Source: Deltaproteobacteria bacterium
Lineage (GTDB): Bacteria; Myxococcota; XYA12-FULL-58-9
DNA: 64,000 bases
Direction: 5' to 3'
NCBI GenBank assembly: GCA_016218825.1
Contig: JACRCV010000056.1
Span: 96,416 to 160,415, forward strand
Shown here: in pieces, positions 1 through 9,148 of the stretch
How the letters are laid out: the number at the start of each line of letters is the position of its first letter
Numbering within the stretch: the stretch's first letter is position 1
The notes under the pieces: model-generated
What the model was told of the DNA's origin: nothing
Seen by the model: only the letters and a program-made list of their open reading frames with translations
Database searches by the model: none
Position numbers and translations under genes: made by a program

Positions 1-2233
1 CGGAGGCGACGCTCGCCGGCACCTGCGGCGCGGTGAAGGTGCCGCCCTCGGCGGGGTAGAACACGTTCCAGCGGGTCGTGAGCCCGATCCAGTCCGGGTT
101 GCTGGTGTCGGTGTCCTTCACTTCCTTGGTCGCCGCCGTCACCCAGTGCACCTGGGCGTCGGCGTTGGCCGTCACCGTGAAGGTGCGGCCGAGGGTCGTC
201 GTCGGCTCGGCCGGGAAGCTCGGGAACGGCACGTCCAGCTGGGTGCTGGCGCCGACCGTCGGCTCGGCGCGGACCACGGTCGCGGTGACGCGGATGGTGT
301 TCGACTGGGTGCTGTCGGCGAGAGCGCTGATCGGGAACGACAGCGCGATCGTCAGCCACTCTTGATCCTCCAGGCCGCCGTGGGCCTTGGCGTGGAACAT
401 GCCGACGTGGTCGGTGGCGAGCTCCGAGGTCGGGACGCCCGGAGGACAACCGTTCTTCGTCGGATCCGGATCGTACTGGCACGGCAGGCCGCCGTTGATG
501 TGGCCGTCGAAGTCGCCGGGGTAGTTGGTCCGATCCAGGCAGTGGGTCGTGGTGCAGTCGAGGCCGGCGGTGATGCCGAGCGGCACGAAGCCGTAGCCCT
601 TGGAGTTGACACCGGTCAGCACCACCACGCCCTCCATCTTCCGGCCGTCGGTCGCCCCCGGGTCGGCGGGCAGCGCCGCGACCTGGAGATCGCTGAACGA
701 CAACAGCGGCTCGCGGATCGCCAGCTTGCCGTACGGCGAGCCGGTGTCGAGCAACGGGAAGTTGCCGGTGGGATCGGTGCGGTTCGGGCCGTACTCGTCG
801 TCGATGTAGTTCTCCCACGTCGACAGCGCCACTTCCTTGGCCGGCAGGTCACCCTTGACGCCCGAGGCGAAGCGGGCGAACAGCGGCAGCAGGTTGTTGA
901 ACACCGCGCCGAAGTCCAGGGTCACGCCGCAGTCGCCGTCGCAGGTGCAGCCGGCGTCGCAGACGTTCTGGGTCGCGTCGCAGGTGCACTCCGACAAGAA
1001 CGGCGTCAGGACGTTGATGAGCCCGGAGAGATCCGCGATCTCCACCTCGCCGCCCATCCCCCAGGCGTAACGCCGCCCCGGCTGCACCACGACGTCGAAG
1101 TGCGACTTGATCGGGTTGGTGGCGAGCGACAACACCACGCCGCCGGGGAGCGGCGACCACTGGTTCGAGATGATCCCGGGGATGTCCACCTTGTAACAGC
1201 CGGCGGGATGATTGCCGTTGGCGTCGACCTGCGAGCAGTTGGCCTGGGTGATCGGGCCGACGAAGAGATCGAGGTCGAAGTTCAACAGGGTCTTCAACAG
1301 GAAGCTGCCGGAGATGATGCCGAACTTGATGGTCTTGGCGCGGCCGCCCAACACCAGCTTCTCGTAGGTGCTGTAGTCGGGCTTGCCGGTGAAGCCGGCT
1401 GTGGTCTTCGGCACCTTGCGGGCCGCGAGCGGGATGGTCACGTCCGAGACCTTCGCCGCGTCCAGGCCGACGATCGACAGGTAGTTGTAACCCGGCGCGA
1501 ACACGCTCACGGTGTAGGCGCCGGACACCGGGTTCGCGGTGGTCACGATGCCGTTGGCGCCCGAGGTCAGGGTCTCGTCGGGGTTGCCGTCGCCGGCGCC
1601 GAGGTCGACGTAGATGGTGGCCCCGGCCACCGGCTGCGCGGTGCGATCGTCGGCGACGTAGAACCGGACCTTGCCGCCGCCCGCGGCTGCGCCCTGATGG
1701 ACCAGGCTCGCGGTGCAGGTGGCGTAGGTGCCGGCCTTCGCGGTCAAGGTCGCGGTGCCGGCCGATCCCGGGCTGGCGGCGGTCAGCCGGCCGGTCGTCG
1801 ACACGGTGAACAGCGAGGTGTCGTCGATGGTGTAGGTGAAGGTCGAGCCCGGCAGCGGCAGGCCGCCCTTGGCGGCCAGGACCACGCTGACCTGGGTCTC
1901 GCCGCCCGCGGCGAGCGCGATGGTCGGCGTGCCGGTCGCCTCGAGCTCGCCGGCGCCGTTCACCACGTGGCAGTCACAGCCGGTGAACTCGCACTTCTCG
2001 GAGATCGAGGTGCAGGCGCGCGAGTCGGCATCACAGAACGAGCCGTCGCCGCACGAATCCGGGGTGCAGCCGAACACCGCGCAGCAGCCGCTCTCGCAGG
2101 TGTAGCCCACCGCGCAGTCCCACGGCACCGCACACGCCTGGGCGTCCCCGCAGCTGGTGGTCTCCGTCTCGTCGCCGCCGCAACCCGAAAGGCCGATGGC
2201 CAGCATGGCAACGCACATCCCAACATGTCGCAT
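1..2233 (-). CDS. Large secreted lipoprotein with Cys-rich head and Ig-like domain (3' end off the window)
   Basis: The frame stays open from an ATG at 2233 to the window edge (744 codons, no stop), so the C-terminus is missing. A GGAGG sits about 6 nt before the ATG. The N-terminus is a lipoprotein signal ending in LSGC (Cys18), so export and lipid anchoring are expected. Residues about 23-70 are cysteine-rich (CAVPWDCAVGYTCESGCC type spacing), followed by a bacterial Ig-like region with S/T/G-rich strands (about 75-150) and a carboxypeptidase-regulatory-like segment (VRFYVADDRTAQPVAGATI). A second short Cys cluster (CTCDATQNVCDAGCTCDGDC) lies further on. No catalytic motif was recognised. 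The architecture is typical of surface lipoproteins in Myxococcota; the role is unknown. Confidence 0.75.
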   Translation of the reverse strand, partial: MRHVGMCVAMLAIGLSGCGGDETETTSCGDAQACAVPWDCAVGYTCESGCCAVFGCTPDSCGDGSFCDADSRACTSISEKCEFTGCDCHVVNGAGELEATGTPTIALAAGGETQVSVVLAAKGGLPLPGSTFTYTIDDTSLFTVSTTGRLTAASPGSAGTATLTAKAGTYATCTASLVHQGAAAGGGKVRFYVADDRTAQPVAGATIYVDLGAGDGNPDETLTSGANGIVTTANPVSGAYTVSVFAPGYNYLSIVGLDAAKVSDVTIPLAARKVPKTTAGFTGKPDYSTYEKLVLGGRAKTIKFGIISGSFLLKTLLNFDLDLFVGPITQANCSQVDANGNHPAGCYKVDIPGIISNQWSPLPGGVVLSLATNPIKSHFDVVVQPGRRYAWGMGGEVEIADLSGLINVLTPFLSECTCDATQNVCDAGCTCDGDCGVTLDFGAVFNNLLPLFARFASGVKGDLPAKEVALSTWENYIDDEYGPNRTDPTGNFPLLDTGSPYGKLAIREPLLSFSDLQVAALPADPGATDGRKMEGVVVLTGVNSKGYGFVPLGITAGLDCTTTHCLDRTNYPGDFDGHINGGLPCQYDPDPTKNGCPPGVPTSELATDHVGMFHAKAHGGLEDQEWLTIALSFPISALADSTQSNTIRVTATVVRAEPTVGASTQLDVPFPSFPAEPTTTLGRTFTVTANADAQVHWVTAATKEVKDTDTSNPDWIGLTTRWNVFYPAEGGTFTAPQVPASVAS

Positions 2234-2405
2234 ATTTTCCTCCGGCGCAGTCTTGCTCGCGAGAACCTTCAGACGCCGACGGCCGCGCTTCATGCGAGAG
2301 CCGCCGATGCCGGTCTCGGCTGGGGCGGCACCTTAGAAAGGCCGGCGCGCCTCGTCAAGCGGCAAATGACGAGCCGCGTCAGCGGCCGAGCGTCGAGAGC
2401 GGCGG

Positions 2406-3275
2406 CTACGGAGGCAGCAACAACAGCGGATTCTCGGGGCTGACGCCGCGCCGGACCTCGAAGTGGAGGTGCGGCCCGCTGGCGTGACCGGTCTCGCCGA
2501 CGCTGCCGATGATCGTGCCGAGGCTTAGGCGCTGGCCTCTGCGCACCGTCATCCGATCGAGGTGGGCGTAGACGGTCACCAGGCCCTGGCCGTGGCGCAC
2601 CAGGACGAGGTTGCCGTAGCCGCCCTGCTTGGCGGCGTAGATCACGTCGCCGCCGGCGGCGGCGCGCACCGGGGCGCCCTTGGCGGCGCCGATGTCGATG
2701 CCGTCGTGGGTCCGACTGCCACGCTGGCCGAAACGGGAGGTGATCTGACCCTGCGCCGGCCACGCCAGCGGGTAGCGCCGGCTCTTCTCACCGCCGCTCG
2801 CGGTCGCCGGACGGGGCGACGGCGGCGTTGCGAGCTTCGGCGGGGTCGAGCTCAAGCCTGAAGGCGTCGGCACCGCGGCCGGCGGCGCCCCCGGATCTTG
2901 GCCGGCGACCGGCGGCGACTCGCGGTTCGGGTCGCGGGGGACCACGAGGCGGGCCCCGGCGCGCAGATCCTGCGGCCGCTTCAAGCCGTTCGCCCCCATC
3001 AGGCGGTCGACCGTGGTCTTGAATTGGCGGGCGATGCTCCACAGCGTGTCGCCGCGCTGCACCGTATAGGTCGCGGGCGGCGCGTCCGCGTCCGGCTGGG
3101 CGTTGACGACCGCGAGCCCGGCCGGCGCCTTTCGGCTCGAGATCTTGCCGTTCACCGCACCTACCGGCCCGTGGGCGCAGGCGACGGCGAACGCCGAGCC
3201 GAAGACGAGAGCTGCCGCCCGCCCGCCGCGGCGCGGCGGGGACAGTCGGCGGGCACACACACACTGGGTTCGCAT
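2406..3275 (-). CDS. nlpD: NlpD-like LysM/M23 murein hydrolase or activator lipoprotein
   Basis: A 289-residue protein from ATG 3275. The N-terminus has an Arg-rich segment, a hydrophobic stretch and a lipobox-like FAVAC, giving an envelope lipoprotein. A LysM domain follows (YTVQRGDTLWSIARQFKTT..., about residues 70-115), then a Pro/Ala-rich linker and a C-terminal M23/LytM domain (about 165-289). The M23 zinc ligands appear present: H and D in THDGIDIG and the HLHFEV motif, so it may be an active endopeptidase, unlike E. coli NlpD, which lacks them. It lies 68 bp downstream of surE on the same strand, matching the conserved surE-nlpD neighbourhood of proteobacteria; no pcm or rpoS follows here. 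An ORF running further upstream overlaps surE in antisense-like fashion and has no signal peptide, so the inner start was chosen. Confidence 0.85.
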   Translation of the reverse strand: MRTQCVCARRLSPPRRGGRAAALVFGSAFAVACAHGPVGAVNGKISSRKAPAGLAVVNAQPDADAPPATYTVQRGDTLWSIARQFKTTVDRLMGANGLKRPQDLRAGARLVVPRDPNRESPPVAGQDPGAPPAAVPTPSGLSSTPPKLATPPSPRPATASGGEKSRRYPLAWPAQGQITSRFGQRGSRTHDGIDIGAAKGAPVRAAAGGDVIYAAKQGGYGNLVLVRHGQGLVTVYAHLDRMTVRRGQRLSLGTIIGSVGETGHASGPHLHFEVRRGVSPENPLLLLPP

Positions 3276-3343
3276 GGAGGCGGTTCTCCTACCGCCCCCT
3301 ACCCTACGCCGGTCGGTCTCGAAGGCCAGTTTTCTGCCACGGC

Positions 3344-4183
3344 TCAGGCGCGCGGGTGCGGCGGATAGGCGAGCGGCCCGCTGCCGAGGTTGTCGGCGGC
3401 GTGCTCGAAGCCCGCGATCAGCAAGTCGCGGGTCTGCGCGAACGAGCGGTAGTCGGTGAGGTCGTAGTGGATCGGCGTCAGCGAGGCGTAACCGGCGGCG
3501 GTGGCGTTGTTGTCGGAGTCGGCGATGTTGTCGACGCCGGCGCGATCGCCGCCGATCCAATAGTAGGGCTTGCCGCGTGGATCGGTGCGCTTGCTGACCG
3601 AGTCCGACCAGTCGGTGTAGCCGAGGCGGCAGAGCTTGACGCCCTTCAACGCCGCGCGCGGCACGATCGGCACGTTGAGGTTCAACACCACGCCGCGCTG
3701 CATCGGGCGGCTGGCGACCGCCGCCGCGATCTTGGCGCCGAGCTCGGCGGCGACCGCGAACTCCTCGGTGACGAAGCGGGTCGGGCCGCTGTCGGACAGG
3801 CACAGCGACACCGCGACCGCCGGGTAGCCGAACAGCGCCCCCTCCATCGCCGCCGCCACCGTGCCCGAGTACAGCACGTCGTTGCCGAGGTTCGGGCCGT
3901 GGTTGATGCCGCTCACCACCACGCTCGGCGGCGCGGTGAGCAGGTGATGCAGCCCGAGGTAGACGCAGTCGGTCGGGGTGCCATCGACGACGTACTGCCG
4001 CACGCCGAGCTGGCGGATGCGCAGCGGCCGCTGCAGCGAGATCGCGTGGCTGGTGGCGCTCTGCTCGCGATCCGGCGCGACGATCCAGACCTCACCGAGC
4101 GCGGCGAGGGCCGCGGCGAGCGCCTGGATGCCGGCGGCCTCGAAGCCGTCGTCGTTGGAGAGCAAGAAGCGTGGGGGTTGCAT
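3344..4183 (-). CDS. surE: 5'/3'-nucleotidase SurE
   Basis: A 279-residue SurE-family phosphatase, which removes phosphate from nucleoside monophosphates (and in some species short polyphosphate) in the cytoplasm. It begins MQPPRFLLSNDDGF, with the family NDD metal-binding motif at residues 10-12, and carries the conserved WIVAPDREQSATSHAIS and GTPTDCVYLGLHHL segments and the SGINHGPNLGNDVLYSGTV active-site loop. Length is a little above the usual 250-265. It lies directly downstream of tRNA-Pro and upstream of the nlpD-like gene on the same strand. Start ATG at 4183. Confidence 0.95.
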   Translation of the reverse strand: MQPPRFLLSNDDGFEAAGIQALAAALAALGEVWIVAPDREQSATSHAISLQRPLRIRQLGVRQYVVDGTPTDCVYLGLHHLLTAPPSVVVSGINHGPNLGNDVLYSGTVAAAMEGALFGYPAVAVSLCLSDSGPTRFVTEEFAVAAELGAKIAAAVASRPMQRGVVLNLNVPIVPRAALKGVKLCRLGYTDWSDSVSKRTDPRGKPYYWIGGDRAGVDNIADSDNNATAAGYASLTPIHYDLTDYRSFAQTRDLLIAGFEHAADNLGSGPLAYPPHPRA

Positions 4184-4198
4184 GGCGTGAACGGAAAA

Positions 4199-4276
4199 TG
4201 GTCGGGGCGAGTAGATTTGAACTACCGACCCCTTGACCCCCAGTCAAGTGCGCTGACCAAACTGCGCTACGCCCCG
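4199..4276 (-). tRNA. tRNA-Pro (anticodon GGG), CCA encoded
   Basis: Folded by eye on the minus strand: acceptor CGGGGCG/CGCCCCG (7 bp), TA at 8-9, D stem GCGC/GCGC, anticodon stem CTTGA/TCAAG with loop CTGGGGG (anticodon GGG, proline), variable loop GGGTC, T stem GGTAG/CTACT with TTCAAAT loop. Discriminator A and CCA are genomically encoded (4202-4199). All stems pair without mismatch apart from one G-U in the T stem. Confidence 0.95.
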
Positions 4277-4312
4277 ACCGCGGCCGACCATATGTGAACG
4301 CTCGGGCAGAGG

Positions 4313-4981
4313 TCAACTGGAACCGGAGGCTGCGGCAGCCCCGGTCTTGTGGCGCAGCATCTCGATCGCGATCGGCAGCACCGAGACCACCACGATCGCG
4401 AGCGCCACCAGCGAGAAGTTGTTCTTCACCAGCGGCACGTTGCCGAACGCATAGCCGGCGCCGACGCAGACCGACACCCAGACGACGCCGCCGCCGATGT
4501 TGTAGAGCGCGAACTTGCGGTACGTCATCGACGCCGCCCCGGCGACGAAGGGCACGAAGGTGCGGACGATCGGCACGAAGCGGCCGAGCGCTATCGCCTT
4601 GCCGCCGTACTTCTCGAAGAACGCGTGCGCCCGATCGAGGTGCTTGCGGTTCAGCGCCTTGTGCCAGAAGCCGGTCAGATCCTCGGCCCGGAACACCCGC
4701 GGCCCGACGTAGCGCCCGACCGAGTAGTTGACCGCGTCGCCCAGGATCGCGGCGACCGCGAGCAACACCCCGACGAGCCACGGATCGAGCCCACCGGCGG
4801 CGGCGATCGCGCCGGCGGCGAACAGCAGGCTGTCGCCCGGCAAGAACGGGGTCACGACCAGGCCGGTCTCGCAGAACACGATGGCGAACAGCAGGCCGTA
4901 GATCCAGACGCCGAACTGCGCGACGAAGTCGGCGAGGTGACGGTCGAGGTGCACGAAGAGATCGATGACGGTCGTGATCAT
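4313..4981 (-). CDS. DedA/SNARE-associated family membrane protein
   Basis: A 222-residue polytopic membrane protein of the DedA (VTT/SNARE-associated) family, now linked to undecaprenyl-phosphate or phospholipid translocation. Seen: FCETGLVVTPFLPGDSLLF (family E/P-rich re-entrant motif, residues about 37-55), GDAVNYSVGRYVG, the F..R(F/Y)PxxR-like ALGRFVPIVRTFVPFVAGAASM motif, and hydrophobic segments at both ends. The ATG at 4981 (MITTVIDLF) was preferred over the TTG at 4999 because the extra six residues resemble non-coding sequence. It is transcribed divergently from the ABC-F gene and upstream of tRNA-Pro. The wider window also encodes UppP, another undecaprenyl lipid enzyme. Confidence 0.88.
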   Translation of the reverse strand: MITTVIDLFVHLDRHLADFVAQFGVWIYGLLFAIVFCETGLVVTPFLPGDSLLFAAGAIAAAGGLDPWLVGVLLAVAAILGDAVNYSVGRYVGPRVFRAEDLTGFWHKALNRKHLDRAHAFFEKYGGKAIALGRFVPIVRTFVPFVAGAASMTYRKFALYNIGGGVVWVSVCVGAGYAFGNVPLVKNNFSLVALAIVVVSVLPIAIEMLRHKTGAAAASGSS

Positions 4982-5087
4982 GATGGTGCCCCGGAGCAAA
5001 GCATGGTTGCCCTGGGCGCTGCAACCATCGCCGCGAGGTCGCGCTCCCCTTTACGCCTTTCGCCCGGTCGTGCTACCTAGCGCGCCC

Positions 5088-6725
5088 TTGATCCGCTTTG
5101 ACTCCATCTCCAAGCAGCACGGCCATCAGATCCTGTTCGTCGAGGCCTCGGCCACGGTCAATCGCGGCGAGAAGGTCGGCCTCGTCGGGCCGAACGGCGC
5201 CGGCAAGTCGACCCTGTTTCGTCTGGTGACCCGCGAGGAGGAGCCCGACGAGGGCCAGGTCGTCATCGACCGCGGCGTCAGCGTCGGCTACTTCAGCCAG
5301 GACGTCGGCGAGATGCGCGGCCGCTCGGCGGTCACCCTGACCATGGACGGCGCCGGCGCCGTCGCCAAGGTGGCGGCGGAATTGCACGCGCTCGAGCAAG
5401 CGCTCGCCGATCCGGCGCGCGAGGCCGAGCTCGACCTGCTCGTGGAGCGCTTGGGCCGGGTGCAAACCGAGTTCGAGCACCTGGACGGCTACGGCCTCGA
5501 GGCGCGGGCCCGCGAGATCCTCGCCGGCCTGGGCTTCTCGCAAGCGATGATGGACGACGACGTCGGCCGCCTCTCGGGCGGCTGGAAGATGCGGGTGGCG
5601 CTGGCGCGCATCCTCCTGATGCGCCCGGACGCGCTGCTGCTCGACGAGCCCTCCAATCACCTGGATCTGGAGTCGATGATCTGGTTGGAGGAGTTCCTCG
5701 CGGGCTACGCCGGCGCCATCCTGATGACCTCACACGATCGCGAGTTCATGAACCGGGTGGTGCACAAGATCATCGAGATCGACGGCGGCGAGCTCGGGAG
5801 CTACTCCGGCGACTACGACTTCTACGAGAAGAGCCGCGCGGTCCTCGACACCCAACAGCAGGCGCAGTTCGATCGCCAGCAGGCGATGCTCAAGAAGGAG
5901 CTGGCGTTCATCGAGCGCTTCAAGGCCCGCGCCTCGCACGCGTCGCAGGTGCAGTCCCGGGTCAAGATGCTCGACAAGATCGAACGGGTCGAGCCGCCCA
6001 AGCGCAAGAAGAGCGTGGTGTTCAACTTCCGGCCGCCGCCGCGCAGCGGCGACGAGGTGGTTCGCCTCCAGGGGGTGCACAAAGGCTTCGGCGCCCGGCG
6101 GATCTACGCCGACTTCTCCCACGTCCTCAGGCGCGGCGAGCGCTGCTGCGTGTTGGGTATCAACGGCGCCGGCAAGTCGACGCTCTTGAAGATGGTCGCG
6201 GGCGAGGCGACCGCCGACGCCGGCAAGATCGAGCGCGGCGCGAGCGTCAAGCTGGGCTACTTCGCGCAGCACGCGATGGATCTCCTCGAGCCGGAGTTGA
6301 GCGTCTGGGACACGCTGTCGCAGGCCTTCCCGCAGGCGACCGTCGGCACCCTCAAGACCCTGGCCGGCTGCTTCGGCTTCTCCGGCGACGAGGTCCAGAA
6401 GACCTGCCGCGTGCTCTCGGGCGGCGAGAAGGCGCGCCTGGTGTTGGCGCGGATGCTCTTCGATCCGCCGAACTTCCTGGTGCTCGACGAGCCGACCAAC
6501 CACCTCGACGTCGACACCAAAGAGATGCTGCTCGCGGCGCTGAGAGACTATGAGGGCACGATGCTGTTCGTGTCGCACGACCGCCGCTTTCTGGCGGCGC
6601 TCTCCAACCGCGTCCTCGAGCTCACCCCGGAAGGTGTCGTGCCCTACGGCGGCGGCTACAGCGAGTACGTCGCCAAGACCGGCCGCGAGGCCCCGGGGCT
6701 GCGCGCGGCGCCGGGTCGTGGGTGA
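5088..6725 (+). CDS. ABC-F family ATPase (Uup/EttA-like)
   Basis: A soluble protein of about 545 residues with two ABC ATPase domains and no membrane segments, i.e. an ABC-F translation factor or rRNA/ribosome-associated ATPase. Domain 1 has Walker A GPNGAGKST, signature LSGGWKMRVALARIL and Walker B LLLDEPSNHLDL; the charged linker (residues about 245-310, AMLKKELAFIERFKARASHASQ) is typical of the family; domain 2 has GINGAGKST, LSGGEKARLVLARML and LVLDEPTNHLDV. Start is uncertain: TTG at 5088 gives (M)IRFDSISK, the usual family N-terminus; an in-frame GTG at 5070 is the alternative. The longer ATG at 4965 would run back into the divergent dedA gene and is rejected. Confidence 0.92.
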   Translation: MIRFDSISKQHGHQILFVEASATVNRGEKVGLVGPNGAGKSTLFRLVTREEEPDEGQVVIDRGVSVGYFSQDVGEMRGRSAVTLTMDGAGAVAKVAAELHALEQALADPAREAELDLLVERLGRVQTEFEHLDGYGLEARAREILAGLGFSQAMMDDDVGRLSGGWKMRVALARILLMRPDALLLDEPSNHLDLESMIWLEEFLAGYAGAILMTSHDREFMNRVVHKIIEIDGGELGSYSGDYDFYEKSRAVLDTQQQAQFDRQQAMLKKELAFIERFKARASHASQVQSRVKMLDKIERVEPPKRKKSVVFNFRPPPRSGDEVVRLQGVHKGFGARRIYADFSHVLRRGERCCVLGINGAGKSTLLKMVAGEATADAGKIERGASVKLGYFAQHAMDLLEPELSVWDTLSQAFPQATVGTLKTLAGCFGFSGDEVQKTCRVLSGGEKARLVLARMLFDPPNFLVLDEPTNHLDVDTKEMLLAALRDYEGTMLFVSHDRRFLAALSNRVLELTPEGVVPYGGGYSEYVAKTGREAPGLRAAPGRG

Positions 6726-6792
6726 CCACGGCGGCAGACAACGGCGTGATCCCGATGTCTCGCGCCTCCCGAGCTGTGCTAGGGTGACGGGG

Positions 6793-7563
6793 ATGGCGTG
6801 GTGGGCTCGCAGTCTGTGGGTGCTCGTGGCGATCGCCTGTGGCGCCGGGTGCAGCCTCATCGTCGGCTTTGACGCGGACGGTCGCCCCTGCGGCCCGGAC
6901 AACGACGGCGACGGCCTCGGCGACTGTCTTCCGGGCTACTCGTGCATGGTGAGCAACTGCGTCGCCGACGGCTCGGTGGCGCGGGACAACACCTGCACGA
7001 CCACGGTGCAATGTCAGAGCGGCGACGTCTGCGCGGTGCCCGGGTTCGTGTGCCGCAAGCCCTGCGCCGTGCCCTTCGGCGCCGCCACCGAGTGCGGCGC
7101 CGGCATGGTGTGCGCCGTCGCCACCGACTCCCACGACGGCGTGCTCGCCGCCTGCTACCCGTCGCAGAGCGACTGCACCGGCGCCTGCGGCAACGCCGGC
7201 ACCTGCGTGCTCGCCGCCGGCCGCTGCCAGGAGGGCTGTGCGATCAGCTGCACCACGACCGGCTGCAGCGACGCCTGCGCCGAGGGTCAGGGCCACGAGG
7301 ACCGCACCTGCCAGCCGATCGGCACCACCGACCCGGTGCTCATCTGCCTGCCGACGCCGGCGAGCGCGTCCCCGGGCACCGAAGGTGCCGCCTGCGGCCG
7401 CCTCACCCTCCCCTGCGCCAAAGGGTTTGCCTGTGTGATCGCGACCGGCGACGCGCTCGGGACCTGCCGCCGCTATTGCGCCGCCGCCAACGCCGGCGCC
7501 TGCGCGACCCAGTGCTCGGAGACCACGTACCCGGGCGGCGCGCACTTTGGCCTGTGTCAATAG
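6793..7563 (+). CDS. Cysteine-rich lipoprotein, unknown function
   Basis: A 256-residue protein from ATG 6793 with a short hydrophobic signal and a lipobox (ACGAGC, Cys20). The mature part is exceptionally rich in cysteine, about one in nine residues, in repeats such as CGPDNDGDGLGDC, CTTTVQCQSGDVCAVPGFVC and CGAGMVC, and carries an Asp-rich calcium-like DNDGDGLGD loop near the N-terminus. Such disulphide-rich secreted modules are common in Myxococcota lipoproteins, but no enzymatic motif is visible. It stands alone between the ABC-F gene and the M23 gene, same strand. Larger ORF upstream in frame overlaps the ABC-F gene and is not used. Confidence 0.78.
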   Translation: MAWWARSLWVLVAIACGAGCSLIVGFDADGRPCGPDNDGDGLGDCLPGYSCMVSNCVADGSVARDNTCTTTVQCQSGDVCAVPGFVCRKPCAVPFGAATECGAGMVCAVATDSHDGVLAACYPSQSDCTGACGNAGTCVLAAGRCQEGCAISCTTTGCSDACAEGQGHEDRTCQPIGTTDPVLICLPTPASASPGTEGAACGRLTLPCAKGFACVIATGDALGTCRRYCAAANAGACATQCSETTYPGGAHFGLCQ

Positions 7564-7620
7564 CGCGCCCCCGAGTTTGACTTCGTCCCCACCCGCCGTT
7601 ACGCTTGCCAGTCGGAGCTC

Positions 7621-8550
7621 ATGAAGAATCGCCGTTTCGTGCTCGTGGTCATGGACTCGACCGGGCGCTCAGTCCGCCGCGTCGGTGTGTCGCGGCGCTC
7701 CCTCGAGATCGCCGCCGCCGTCCTCGGGGCCGTGGCGCTGGTGACGCTCGTCCTCATGGCCCACGCCGCGTGGCGCTACGGCGAGGCGGCCGAGGCGCGC
7801 GATCTGCGCCTGGAGAACCAGCAACTGGACGCCATGATCGGGCAGCTGGAGCACCAGCTGCCCGAGCTGCGGCGGCTGGCGCTGCGCTCCGAGACCAGCT
7901 TCGCGCAGCTGTGGTCGAAGAGCGGCTTGGGCGTCGAGCCGCGGCTGCTCGCCGCCGGCCCGTTCGAGAACGACGACCGCGCCCGCCTCCCCGGCAGCGA
8001 TCAGGAGGCCTCGAGCCCGGTGAACGGCGACCTCCTCGACCTCGAGCCGCTGGCGCTGCCCCTCGAGCTCGAGCGCCTGCGCCAGGACAGCCGCACGGTG
8101 CAGCACGACCTCGGCGAGCTGTTGGAGTACTTCCACGACGCCGAGCGCGTCTTGTCGCACACCCCCTCGGTGAAGCCGACCAAGACCCCTTGGATCACGA
8201 GTTCGTTCGGCCGGCGCCGCGATCCGATCCATCACGTCTGGATGATGCACAAAGGGCTCGACCTCGGCGGCCAGGTGGGCTTCTCGATCGTCAGCCCCGC
8301 CGACGGCGTCGTGATCTTCACCGGCCGACGCGGCGGCTACGGCCTGACCGTCGTCGTCGATCACGGCTTTGGGCTGCAAACGCACTTCGCGCACCTGAGC
8401 CGCACCCGGGTCTTCGTCGGCCAGCGCGTCGAGCGCGGTGACGTGATCGCGGAGATGGGCTCCACCGGCAAGTCGACCGGCCCGCACCTCCACTACGAGG
8501 TGCGGCAGCTCGGCCAGCCGCTCGATCCGCGGCGCTTCATCCTCGATTAG
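7621..8550 (+). CDS. Membrane-anchored M23 family metallopeptidase with coiled coil
   Basis: A 309-residue protein. Residues about 27-50 form one transmembrane helix (LEIAAAVLGAVALVTLVLMAH), followed by a coiled-coil/Leu-rich segment (RDLRLENQQLDAMIGQLEHQLPELRRL), a linker, and a C-terminal LytM domain (about 190-309). Zinc-binding motifs are present: MHKGLDLG (H, D) and GPHLHYEV. The layout resembles MepM/Bd-type periplasmic peptidoglycan endopeptidases that act in cell-wall growth. The ATG at 7621 is followed directly by a basic N-terminus. Its 3' end faces the merR gene with a hairpin element between. Confidence 0.88.
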   Translation: MKNRRFVLVVMDSTGRSVRRVGVSRRSLEIAAAVLGAVALVTLVLMAHAAWRYGEAAEARDLRLENQQLDAMIGQLEHQLPELRRLALRSETSFAQLWSKSGLGVEPRLLAAGPFENDDRARLPGSDQEASSPVNGDLLDLEPLALPLELERLRQDSRTVQHDLGELLEYFHDAERVLSHTPSVKPTKTPWITSSFGRRRDPIHHVWMMHKGLDLGGQVGFSIVSPADGVVIFTGRRGGYGLTVVVDHGFGLQTHFAHLSRTRVFVGQRVERGDVIAEMGSTGKSTGPHLHYEVRQLGQPLDPRRFILD

Positions 8551-8558
8551 AACACTCT

Positions 8559-8597
8559 TGCTTTTTTGATTCCCGCGCGGACGCGGCGTCCGCGACC
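8559..8597 (+). repeat. Partial copy of the TTTTGATTCCCG hairpin repeat between convergent genes
   Basis: After the M23 stop comes CTTTTTTGATTCCCG and then a perfect GC palindrome (CGCGGACG, 3-nt loop, CGTCCGCG, 8578-8596). The same box followed by a GC hairpin recurs at 32.1 and 59.0 kb. The T-run precedes the hairpin on the plus strand and no T-run follows it on either strand, so it is not a textbook intrinsic terminator, although its position between convergent stop codons suits one. Confidence 0.5.
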
Positions 8598-8602
8598 GTG
8601 AC

Positions 8603-9148
8603 TCAGCGCTCCGGGGCCTCTTCGCCGCACATCCGGACGAGCTCTTTGAGCCCCGCCGTGAGGCGGGCCACGCGTTTGTCATCGGCGGCGCGCGTGAAGC
8701 CGAGCGGCAGCTGTCGATCCGTCGCACCGGGGCGGGCACTCGGCGCGCTCGCCGCCGCCGCCGCGCGTGCGCCCGAGGCGCTCTTGACGAGCGCGGGCTC
8801 GGCGCTCACGGTCGCCGGCGTGACGGCGACCTCCTGACCGTCCTTCGGCCGCTCACCCCCGAGCAGACGGCGGCGCGCGCCCGCGAGGGTGTAGCGCTCG
8901 TCGTGCAGCAGGCGCCGGATCTCGCGGAACACCTCGACGTCTTTGCGCCGATAGCGCCGTTGGTTGCTGACGGTCTTCGACGGGCGGATGAACGGGATCT
9001 CCCGTTCCCAGTAGCGCAGCACGTGGGTCTCGACGCCGACCAGGCCTGCCACCTCGCCGATCTTGAAGTAGAGCTTGTCGGGGATCTCGCAGACCGACGT
9101 CGCGCTTCTCGCGCCCTCGCGACTGCGTGACAGGACCACCGGGATCAA
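8603..9148 (-). CDS. MerR-family transcriptional regulator
   Basis: A 181-residue regulator. The winged-helix MerR DNA-binding domain is at residues about 28-100 (FKIGEVAGLVGVETHVLRYWEREI, then RPSKTVSNQRRYRRKDVEVFREIRRLL). The C-terminal half is Ala/Pro-rich and shows no metal- or drug-binding cysteines, so an effector is not evident. The gene overlaps ihfA by 4 nt (TTGA), implying translational coupling, and a TTG start at 9148 is required for that overlap; a GTG at 9139 is an alternative. A merR gene after ihfA at the end of the phe operon is a recurring arrangement in delta-type proteobacteria. Confidence 0.85.
   Translation of the reverse strand: MIPVVLSRSREGARSATSVCEIPDKLYFKIGEVAGLVGVETHVLRYWEREIPFIRPSKTVSNQRRYRRKDVEVFREIRRLLHDERYTLAGARRRLLGGERPKDGQEVAVTPATVSAEPALVKSASGARAAAAASAPSARPGATDRQLPLGFTRAADDKRVARLTAGLKELVRMCGEEAPER

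Noticed and set aside
146..2443. 765-codon plus-strand frame at the window start
   Set aside because: Opposite strand of the truncated lipoprotein gene, which has a lipobox, ribosome site and sensible domains.
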